Shown here piece by piece: positions 7,731 through 15,600 of a DNA stretch of 16,303 nt (positions within the stretch are counted from its first letter, which is position 1; the number at the start of each line of letters is the position of its first letter). Source of the stretch: Thalassiosira profunda (Eukaryota; Bacillariophyta; Thalassiosirophyceae; Thalassiosirales; Thalassiosiraceae). The position numbers and the translations under genes are program-made. The notes below the pieces were generated by a model, which was not told where the DNA came from, did no database searches, and saw only the letters and a program-made list of their open reading frames with translations. Location: assembly GCA_036939355.1 (NCBI GenBank), contig JALLAP010000208.1:1-16303 (forward strand), in the 5' to 3' direction.

Positions 7731-8462
7731 TTACCCCGCCCTCCGCGGCTTGGCGACTTTCCGCGCCTCCTTCACCCCGGTCGAGCGACACCGCATCTCC
7801 TTCCACGACACCGGCTGCATCTCGCACCCACTACTCTCGCATATCGCCTGGACCACGCCCAGCTCCGCCTCGGCCGTTGTCAAGATAAAGTCCCTCTCCC
7901 CATTCGCATGGATACGCGCCAGGATCACGTCACCTGGTCTGACGCATTCCTCGATTTTGATTTCGAGGGAGGAGTTGGGACGGAGTTCGTTCTGCCGGAG
8001 GGTGCCCGTGAATGGCTCGGGAAAGGGAACGATGGACGGTCCCTTCAACGCGTCGGTATTTTCGGGGACGATCGCCACGATGTCGACCGTGGCGTGAGTG
8101 GGGCGGGCGACGCGGTTCACCCTCCCCAAAACCATATTCCCCACAAGGCAGACGGCCGACGGGTGCTTTGCAAATGCCGTCTGCCACGCCTCCCCCGCGC
8201 CACCCTCTGGAGACACCCCCTCCGAGTCCACACTTATTGTCCACCTCTCCCCCGCTCCATCGCTGCCATCATCGGCGTCGTCGAGCCTCGTGGCACATAA
8301 CGTCCCCACGAGAGACGCGAAGACGGTGCCATGGCGGATATATGTCCCGCCACCGGGCAGCAGCGCCACTTTGCCGCGGGACGCGGGGCCGAGGCGGTCG
8401 CCGGGGGTGACGGTGGCGTCGACGTCGACGCGGAGGGAGGGCGGCGCTGTTGGTGGGGCCAT
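7731..8462 (-). CDS. CSL4: Exosome complex component CSL4 (EXOSC1 family)
   Basis: Cap subunit of the eukaryotic RNA exosome, which sits on the PH-like ring and helps guide RNA for 3'-5' decay and processing in nucleus and cytoplasm. The 243-aa protein starts MAPPTAPPSL. The N-terminal domain has VTPGDRLG ... GGGTYIRHGTVFASLVGTL (about 18-55), equivalent to human PGERL ... GTYTRHGYIFSSLAG. The S1-like domain runs about 104-200 (VGNMVLGRVNRV, FTGTLRQNEL, VRPGDVILARI, FILTTAEAELGVV). The C-terminal domain ends MQPVSWKEMRC ... KEARKVAK, close to the human ISWCEMQCP region. The N-terminal and S1 domains are separated by an acidic, Gly-rich insert (about 61-92) that makes it longer than the human protein (195 aa). 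The frame continues upstream without another ATG, so 8462 is the start. Single exon. It converges on the SET gene, 156 bp away. Confidence 0.95.
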   Translation of the reverse strand: MAPPTAPPSLRVDVDATVTPGDRLGPASRGKVALLPGGGTYIRHGTVFASLVGTLCATRLDDADDGSDGAGERWTISVDSEGVSPEGGAGEAWQTAFAKHPSAVCLVGNMVLGRVNRVARPTHATVDIVAIVPENTDALKGPSIVPFPEPFTGTLRQNELRPNSSLEIKIEECVRPGDVILARIHANGERDFILTTAEAELGVVQAICESSGCEMQPVSWKEMRCRSTGVKEARKVAKPRRAG

Positions 8463-8898
8463 GATGGGTGGACTGAGGTGTGAGTGCGTAGTGTGGAGTG
8501 TGGAGGTGAGGTTGCCGGCAAGCGTACGTACTCCTAGGTTCTTACACGTACGTAAGTTTCTTGGAGGTAGGGACTGCAAAAAGCTATCGTATCGTAAAGC
8601 AAAGATCCCCCTCCCGGCACCCAGCCTCCCTAACAAAGAGCCGACGCATCGCTGTGCCCCATAGGTGAGTTGCTGATGTGGTTTTGGAGGAGCCCCGATG
8701 CCGGGTCAGACGGCGGGAGGCGCGCGGCAACTTATGCACGAGATATGCGTGGTCCACGACGCGGCAGGGTGCATTTTGTTGGGACTCCCCCTCAACATAT
8801 CATTGATCGCCAAGCCCTCTCACGTTCCTCCTCTACCCCGACGTATCCAACGACTCCTCTCTATTCAAAGCATCCCGTCGCCGCCCGTTGCCCACAAA
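8463..8898. promoter_or_regulatory. Divergent intergenic region, CSL4 / F-box-like gene
   Basis: 436 bp. Near the CSL4 side are two GTACGTAC-type sites, 8524-8531 and 8546-8553 (ACGTACGT), the second inside CTTACACGTACGTAAG (8541-8556), with CCTAGG (8533-8538) between them. A donor-like GTGAGT at 8665 on the plus strand could mark a 5'-UTR intron of the next gene, but no acceptor stands out. The last 80 bp before 8899 are pyrimidine-rich, as in the other plus-strand leaders. An in-frame ATG at 8698 would extend the downstream protein; I do not favour it. Confidence 0.4.
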
Positions 8899-10833
8899 AT
8901 GGACAGGAACGAGGGCGGCTCGAATATTTCCCAGTTGCCCCCTCAGCTGTGGGCCAAGACATTCGATTATCTGCCTTTCGGGTCGGTCTCCTCTGCATGT
9001 GAACATGTGCCTTTCTATTTCGTGCGTGAAGTGTTGGCCCACGTTGAGAGGCTGAACATGTGCCAACGTTCCGACTTCGAGACGTGGCTGTCACAGAACG
9101 TTCAGTCTTTGGCTAGAATCGCGAAGAACGTGAGGCAAATCCGCATCGACCCTCTTTTCCTCGTAACGGTCGACAAAGAGGGCGGGGTGTACAATCCAGT
9201 GTCTGCGAATCCCTATTTTGCGGAGGAGGGAATAGATTTCATCGTCCACTTCGATAAATTGGAGCTGGTCATCTTTGGGGGAGAAAGAGCAAAAATACAT
9301 GGCAAAACCTACGCTGCGCCAGCTTCTGGGAGTTACGAGGAGGAGGCGAAGGAACGATTGACAAACATGATACGATTCTATTCCAGATGGTATAACAATG
9401 GGATGCTGAGCAAGGAAGTCCGAATCTTGGGCCTGTGCTGTCCAAAATCCTCCTCCCATCGCGATCGCCCGGATCGAGCCACATCTTGCAACGTGTGCAT
9501 CGAGGCGTGCAAAAGCTTTCCCATCGAGTCGGTGGCGTTCTTTGAACACAGGGTGTCCTCTGCAGATAAGTCAGAAGATATCAGGGGGGAACGGCCGTGC
9601 GAGCTCGACGTTTGCCTGACACGGGACCAAATCGAGGGCATCCTAGAAGCTCGTCCTGGGGGTCACGAGTTCCTGTGCTCAGAGGAGCGGATCCTGAGGC
9701 TTTTGGGGCAGGGGACGCGGCATCAGATCTTTGCCAATCAGCAGGCTCGGCGAGGGAGATCGTTCTACCTGCTGAAATATTCTGAGGATGAGCTGAAGGA
9801 AATGGCAAGGGTGATCCAGTATGCAGAGTTGGAAGTGAAGCGTTTCCAACCCGAGGCTGTGGTCAATGCTATCATGCAATCGTTTGCAGCATGCGACAGT
9901 AGCTCCCTCCCTCCGAAGAAATGGTGCTACCTCGCGCATACTTCGTTCCATCACCTCAGAGATGAGCTGGGTTTCCCTCTTGAGTATGATGCCTTTTATG
10001 GACACCTCGATAGCATGGTGGACAACTTCCCTCTTGCGGCGGGAGCCATTCGGTGCCGTCAATTTACCGCGAGGGCTCATAGGTTCTACAGCATGCTCGA
10101 GGATCTTGCGTTGCTTCTCCGAGCTCTACTTGACACCGGGGGCAGCAAATTGGTCCAAGACGCGATTCGTGTCATTGGCTGCCTTGTTGAGATAGATGAC
10201 GAATTTGAGCAGAAGTCCGAGGCAAAGAAGACAGACGCCCCTCCGAGCACGTGGAGCAACGACCCAGAGATTCCCTTCTACTTTCGGCATTGCTACATGT
10301 CTCCCGCTGCAGTAGACTATTACCAATGGGGCGGCAGAGACAAAGTGCAGCTGGAGATGGCGCTGATAGCCGAGATCATTGTTCGTTCTGGAGAGGAGCA
10401 CGTCGAAGAGGCGATCGAACTTGGGTTGGCCAAGGCATTGGTCCGTGGTTTGTGCGCATTTGTTCGCAGAAAGGAGATCACCATTCCGGTTTCGCGAACT
10501 ATCGCTGCCTCCCTTTCACGCCCCAAACCCAACGACGGTGCAGCGGTTGGTATGCTCAGGGCATTGAAGCTGGTGTCTGGGGTAAATGCCAAAGAGATTG
10601 CTGCGGCGTGCGGTATCCCCGTCTTGACCGTACTCGTGGATTCCAACAATGACTCCGTTAGCGAGTTGGCCATCCAATCGTTGCAACTCATCGCTGAGCA
10701 CTCCCCCGAATACCGCGATTTTATTCTGAAGAAGGGAGTGGTGGTTCCTTTGCGGGAAGTGGCGAAACGAAACAATCCACTTCTGTTATTAGCAGCTTCG
10801 AAGTTGAAAGATAGCTTGAAGATTGATGGTTAG
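8899..10833 (+). CDS. F-box-like / armadillo-repeat protein
   Basis: 644 aa, single exon. The N-terminus (12-46) is F-box-like: QLPPQLWAKTFDYLPFGSV ... CEHVPFYFVREVLAHVERL. Eukaryotic F-box proteins dock substrates onto SCF ubiquitin ligases through SKP1, so this could be such an adaptor (inference). A middle section carries a cysteine cluster (C180, C181, C197, C200, C204; SCNVCIEACKSFP) that may bind zinc, followed by EARPGGHEFLCSEERILRLLG (251-271), which I associate with diatom members of this family. The C-terminal part (about 420-644) is helical. Its end, roughly 560-644, reads as armadillo-type repeats: AAACGIPVLTVLVDSNNDS, LAIQSLQLIAEHSPEYRD, GVVVPLREVAKRNNP. I chose ATG 8899 (CACAAAATGG) because family members begin close to the F-box-like helix. 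An ATG at 8698 would add 67 residues of weak coding character. Convergent with the glycosyltransferase, 61 bp away. Confidence 0.82.
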   Translation: MDRNEGGSNISQLPPQLWAKTFDYLPFGSVSSACEHVPFYFVREVLAHVERLNMCQRSDFETWLSQNVQSLARIAKNVRQIRIDPLFLVTVDKEGGVYNPVSANPYFAEEGIDFIVHFDKLELVIFGGERAKIHGKTYAAPASGSYEEEAKERLTNMIRFYSRWYNNGMLSKEVRILGLCCPKSSSHRDRPDRATSCNVCIEACKSFPIESVAFFEHRVSSADKSEDIRGERPCELDVCLTRDQIEGILEARPGGHEFLCSEERILRLLGQGTRHQIFANQQARRGRSFYLLKYSEDELKEMARVIQYAELEVKRFQPEAVVNAIMQSFAACDSSSLPPKKWCYLAHTSFHHLRDELGFPLEYDAFYGHLDSMVDNFPLAAGAIRCRQFTARAHRFYSMLEDLALLLRALLDTGGSKLVQDAIRVIGCLVEIDDEFEQKSEAKKTDAPPSTWSNDPEIPFYFRHCYMSPAAVDYYQWGGRDKVQLEMALIAEIIVRSGEEHVEEAIELGLAKALVRGLCAFVRRKEITIPVSRTIAASLSRPKPNDGAAVGMLRALKLVSGVNAKEIAAACGIPVLTVLVDSNNDSVSELAIQSLQLIAEHSPEYRDFILKKGVVVPLREVAKRNNPLLLLAASKLKDSLKIDG

Positions 10834-10860
10834 ACGCGGGCGCATCTTCTCAATAACTTA

Positions 10861-10875
10861 CTGCAACAATTGCAG
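10861..10875. repeat. Perfect 6-bp hairpin in a convergent gap
   Basis: CTGCAA and TTGCAG are separated by CAA, centred in the 61-bp gap between two converging stop codons. Such a short stem could sit in both 3' UTRs. It is not a bacterial-type terminator (no T run), and a chance origin is quite possible. Confidence 0.35.
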
Positions 10876-10894
10876 CAGAATAGCGCGAACCTTT

Positions 10895-12304
10895 CTAGTG
10901 GCGATTGTACATCTCCCATATGATGGTGCCTGCCCGATCTAATCCGCTGCCACCATTTAACAATTCGGCTTGAATTTTTGCTGCGCCATTTTTGCACGGT
11001 GAGGCTCGACCACCCACCCGCAGCAGCGCCTCACGAATGTTCTCTGCAGTCCAATCAACGCCAGAGAGGCACACTCCTGCACCACCACCACAACCACCGG
11101 ATCTCTCGACGTTCTCCAAATTGTACAGCTGTTCTGCATCGACAGGGTGCCCCACAATCGGCACGCCTGCGGAAAGCGCGCATTGGATGGTAAGCTGACC
11201 ACCGTGCGATAGCAGCACATTCACCAACTGCGTCAACGGTCGAACGGGGACGAACTTCTCCGCGATGAAAATGTGTTGCATCGACCTGGCTGATTCAAGG
11301 ATGGATTTGACTTCACTGGATTGTTGCATTGCCTTCGGAACAATCGCTACTGAACGAAAGGTTCCCATTTCAGCAGAGCACAACGCTTTGAGACCTTCCG
11401 CGAATGCATGCGGTTCGCCCGTGCTGCCCATTGTCAGCAGGACTCTGATTGGCGGTGCATCTCCATAATACTCATTTTGCAGGAAAGCTTCAATCTCTTC
11501 GACTTCTTTTGTTTTGTGGGTATCAGAGGAGATTATCGGACCGACGACGGAAACATCGGAGGGCAGCTTTGTTCCTTCGTAGAATGATGGGAAATCGCAC
11601 ACTATCGTACGATTCGGGCGTATCGCCTCCAAAAATAAAGCGTTGATCGCCCCCGCTCCATCGGAAGATGCTGCAGGCAATTCCAGGCCGCACTCCACGG
11701 CAGCTTCTCGCATGACCTTCCACGGATCTCTGCGCTGCTTCTTTGGTCCTTCGTTTGCCGCCGCTTGCATTCCGAGCCGTTCTTGAATGTTGCTCCTGCC
11801 ACTCTTTTTCACCCACTCCCTGAGGCTGCTGATCGGAACCGTCGCAAAGGAAACGTTCGTCCATCCCCGAATCGTCGATGCCACCGCCACCTCCGGAAAT
11901 AGGCCGTGCAATAAGAGATCCGGTCGAAATTCTCCCACTGTCTGCATGATCGCTCGTATGAATGGAGCCGCACGATCCTCGCAGGGCGGTGGAAACAGGC
12001 CTTCGTGATCTCGCTCGGCCCGGAGGAACACTTGCCACATTGCATCGTCCAAGATGGGCTGATCGTCGTCCGAGCCGAAGTACTCCACATCAAAGCCGGC
12101 GTCGTGGACGAGATCCTCATAGTCCACTTCTCGCGGCGGGTGTCCCGGCAGGCTCCCCCGATACGTGAAGAAGCGAAGTATGAGCTCCTCGCACCCCCCT
12201 CGACGGCCGTGGACGTCAACGACGGCCTTTGCAATTTCTACTGCCCGTATCGTCTCCGCGGCGTTCGTCGTGTAGACGCACACTGCGATTCGGACCTGGC
12301 CCAT
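10895..12304 (-). CDS. GT1-family UDP-glycosyltransferase-like protein
   Basis: 469 aa, single exon, ATG at 12304. GT-B fold enzyme expected to move a sugar from a nucleotide sugar to a small molecule. The C-terminal donor-binding half is clear: VLLTMGSTGE (289-297) opens it, and LLSHGGQLTIQCALSAGVPIVGHPVDAEQLYNLENVE (364-400) is the GT1 signature region with SHGG (H367), P382 and the D/E-Q pair as EQ (391-392). The N-terminal half has EFRPDLLLHG (125-134), usual for the family. The loop after the first strand reads VYTTNAAETIRAVEIAKAV (10-28), and I cannot find the His that normally acts as catalytic base there, so the acceptor chemistry may differ. No signal peptide or membrane segment is seen, suggesting a soluble enzyme, closer to macrolide/sterol-type GT1 enzymes than to animal ER UGTs. 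The substrate is unknown. It is divergent from the cysteine-rich gene. Confidence 0.85.
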   Translation of the reverse strand: MGQVRIAVCVYTTNAAETIRAVEIAKAVVDVHGRRGGCEELILRFFTYRGSLPGHPPREVDYEDLVHDAGFDVEYFGSDDDQPILDDAMWQVFLRAERDHEGLFPPPCEDRAAPFIRAIMQTVGEFRPDLLLHGLFPEVAVASTIRGWTNVSFATVPISSLREWVKKSGRSNIQERLGMQAAANEGPKKQRRDPWKVMREAAVECGLELPAASSDGAGAINALFLEAIRPNRTIVCDFPSFYEGTKLPSDVSVVGPIISSDTHKTKEVEEIEAFLQNEYYGDAPPIRVLLTMGSTGEPHAFAEGLKALCSAEMGTFRSVAIVPKAMQQSSEVKSILESARSMQHIFIAEKFVPVRPLTQLVNVLLSHGGQLTIQCALSAGVPIVGHPVDAEQLYNLENVERSGGCGGGAGVCLSGVDWTAENIREALLRVGGRASPCKNGAAKIQAELLNGGSGLDRAGTIIWEMYNRH

Positions 12305-12651
12305 AGCCTTTAGGATTAGGCGTCACGCGACAACGCCGCTACATCGTCATACTTCAGCAACCTGTGTAGACTGGCCTGCTGACCTGACTGCGTCGCCGCA
12401 CCCTCCACGCGGGTTTGAGATGGGGGAAGAACAGGAAAGGTCGGTTCCATACATACATCAGGAATTAGTATTTATTTTGGAGGGAACGAAATTTTCACCT
12501 CGTCTCCCGCCTGCGGGCGTGTGCTCGGTTGCCTAGACCTAGGTATTGTATCAGACCCGCCCCTCCGGACCAGCCCCTCTCCTCTCACTCGTGGCCAAAT
12601 GGCAACGACGCCGGCCTCCCAGCCTCACAATACTTGCAAATCGAGCCCAGC
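12305..12651. promoter_or_regulatory. Divergent intergenic region, glycosyltransferase / Cys-rich gene
   Basis: 347 bp. An AT-rich island TATTTATTTT (12469-12478) stands out against GC-rich surroundings and could be a TATA-like element for the downstream gene. CCTAGACCTAGGTA (12532-12545) lies about 110 bp before the start codon. A C-rich leader follows. An upstream ATG at 12599 (CCAAATGGC, strong context) lies in another frame and overlaps the main start, so it could repress translation if it is in the transcript. Confidence 0.4.
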
Positions 12652-15600
12652 ATGGCGTCGGCATCGGTCGAGGCACAACCAGCGCGGCGGCGGCGGCGGG
12701 GCTCGCTTATGTTGCTCGCGGCGGTCGCATTCACATCTTGTGCGCCTTCCTCCGCCGAACATCACCCGCAGCACGAGCCTCCGCCGCGGCTGCGAAGAAC
12801 GAACGCCAACAATCACCAACCGCAGCAACGGGAGCGGGCTCTCTCGGCGGCGTACTGCGGCGGCAACTGGCAGGACGCCCACGACTCCTGCGATCGGCCC
12901 TGCACCTCCGGCAAGGACGAGGAGTGCGGCCCCGGCCTGTACTGCTTTTCCTACATCGACTGCACCCCGCCCGGCTCCAATAGTGGCGGCGATGGTGAAT
13001 TGGTGCCGCCGCAATTCGGAGAGCCGCCCGCCGGCGCCAACGTGCCTCATCCCGCCCCCAACCAAAATAATCCCGCCCCCTCGCCCAATTACGGCGCCTG
13101 GGGCGGTTACCCCTCCGAAGATCACGGGGCTCCCATCCTGCCCCCGTCGGAATACATGCCCACCTACATCGCCTCGCTGCCCGTGCGTCCGTCCGATCCC
13201 CACCGCACCCCGGCGCCGTTCGTCCTCCCGAAACCGACGCCCAACCAAAAATCCAACCCGAGCAAGAACTTCTGCGGCTACGGCTGGGAATCGGCGAACG
13301 ACGAGTGCTTCCACGCCTGCCCGTCGGGGGAAAGCAAGGAATGCCCCGGAGGCAAGACGTGCCACAGCTGGCTGACGTGCACCCCCGCCACGATCGATCC
13401 GGCCACGTTCAACGTGTGCGGAAAGAATTGGGCCCACGCCGCGGCCACTTGTGCGACCCGGTGTTTTCTGGGGGACGACGACGCGTGTCCGGACGGGGAA
13501 TCGTGCTTTGGGGGAGTGTCGGAGTGCGGGGACAAACTGCCCCCGCTCACGGCGGAAGACGTCGGCCTGGCCGAAAAGACGTACACCGAAGAGGAGATCA
13601 AGCAGCTGCTGGACGAGGAGATTGCCAACGAGCGCGACGAGGAGGCCATGAGCAATAAAGACAACTGGTGGTGCGGCACCTCCTGGAGCAACATGCTCGA
13701 AACGTGCAGCAAACGGTGCACTTCTGATGCTGACTGCAAACCCAACGCGTGGACGGACGGGCAGTGCTTCAAGACGACGGGCGGGCCGGACAACTGTTCG
13801 ACGCCGGGGGTGCCCGTAAAAGATCCCGTGCCGGACAACGCGCGGTGGTGCGGAGCGACGTGGAACGACATGCTGGAAACGTGCGACAAGAAGTGCGCCT
13901 CCGATGACGATTGCGGATACGGGCGACGGTGCTGGGAGGCACCGGACACGTGCCAGTGGATCGGGGTGCCGGTAAAAGAGAAGACGCAGGTGGAAACGCT
14001 GTGGTGCGGGAGCGACTACGACGATGCCATGACGGGGTGCCACAGGGCGTGTCCGGGGGAGTCGGACGACGAGTGTCCCAGCGGGATGAGCTGCTTTTCC
14101 GGAAGCTCGTGCACCACCGAGGGCGTGGCGGTGGTGAGGGAGGGCTACCGGTGCGGCGCGACGTGGGAGGAGGCCAGCAAGCAGTGCGGAAAAGAGTGCC
14201 AGAAGGACGACGAGTGCGACGTCGGCGCCGGACAATTGTGCTTTTCGGACGTGGTCTGCGAGAGCGAGCTCCTGGCGCGCCAGTCGTCCGGGATGTTCTG
14301 CGGGACGACGTGGGAGGGGACCGCGCGCGCGTGCCATGCGAGGTGCGAGGTGGACGAGGACTGTCCCGGCAACCAGTGGTGCTACTGGGTGGAGTGCGCG
14401 AGCGCGAATGTTGATGGCGCGAGCAGCATGCAGGAACCGAAGACGCAGCCAACGCAGGCGAGCTGCAACGCCGAGGTGAAGCGGTGTCCGAACGGGCAGT
14501 ACGTGGCGAGGGCGCCGCAGCTGAATTGCGAGTTCCACGCGTGTCCGGGAGGGGAAGATGCTGGTGGCGACAGCGGAGGAGGAAATGGTGATGCAGCTGG
14601 TGGAAGCAGTGCCGGAGGCGGGAGTCCTGGCGGCAGCGGAGGAGGGTCTTCGTCAGCAGGCGGCGGAAACGTCGGAAACGTCGCCACGAGCGACGTCGAC
14701 CTTTCTGGCTGGGGATCGACGCCCCTCGCCCACATTTGTACCGCGGATACGCCGGGAAACTGTGGCCTCTGCGAGGGCGATTGCAACCAGGATTCCGACT
14801 GCGTGACCGGCCTTCTGTGCTTCTCCCGCGCGCAGGGCGAATCGACGACTGTGCCCGGCTGCGTGTCCGGCGGAGAAGGCGACAAGCCGGGCATGGACTA
14901 CTGCTACTCTCCGTTCCCTCCTGCAACGACGACAACCACCACAACGACCACAACCCCAATAGCGGTGGTCGCCGACTGGGATCCGGATTCGGTGGCAGAC
15001 TTGGACTACACCCGCGAGTGCACCTCCGACAATCCTTGCGGAGCATGCCAGGGCGACTGCGACGTCGATTCCCACTGCGCCGACAACCTGGCGTGCTACT
15101 CGAGAGGCATCGGCGGCGTCGACCCTGTCCCCGGTTGCACGGGGCTGGGCGTGGCGGGAATGGACTACTGCCACGACCCCCACGCGCCCATCGTTGGTCC
15201 GCCCACGCCCAGCCCTCAGGCCGCGAGCTGCTCGGCCGAAGTTAGGGTGTGCCGCGACGGAAGCTTCGTGTACCAGGACCCCGAGAACGACTGCCTGTTC
15301 CCACCGTGCCCGATACCGGGCGCGGCCGATGCTGCTGCCAAGCCTGCGCCAACGCCAGCGGCGCCCTCTCCGACACCGCCTCCTACGGCCTCGTCGCCGC
15401 AGTTCGATGCGTTAGCGGCTTTTTGCGGCTACAGCGTGGCCCAAGTCAACTCGAATTGTGACGATGCCACGCCGTGTCCTTCGGGGAAGGACGACGAGTG
15501 CGACGGCATGGAGGTGTGCGTTCTGAATACCAGCTGCGGACAAACAACGACAGCGACGACAGGTACGGAGGAGCCACTATCGGAAGAGGACAAGTGCAAC

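Noticed and set aside
12521..13375. 285-codon plus-strand frame taken as a gene of its own
   Set aside because: Its product is Arg/Pro/Thr-rich with no domain and overlaps the real frame; kept only as a possible upstream ORF effect.
12625..14538. 637-codon open frame on the minus strand opposite the Cys-rich gene
   Set aside because: It is an antisense shadow of a GC-rich coding region; the sequence is low-complexity Arg/Ala/Val/Gly with no recognisable domain, while the plus strand has clear repeated modules and a signal peptide.
13769..15046. 425-codon minus-strand open frame
   Set aside because: It is Arg/Ser/Pro-rich antisense of the same gene and overlaps the previous shadow frame; no domain.
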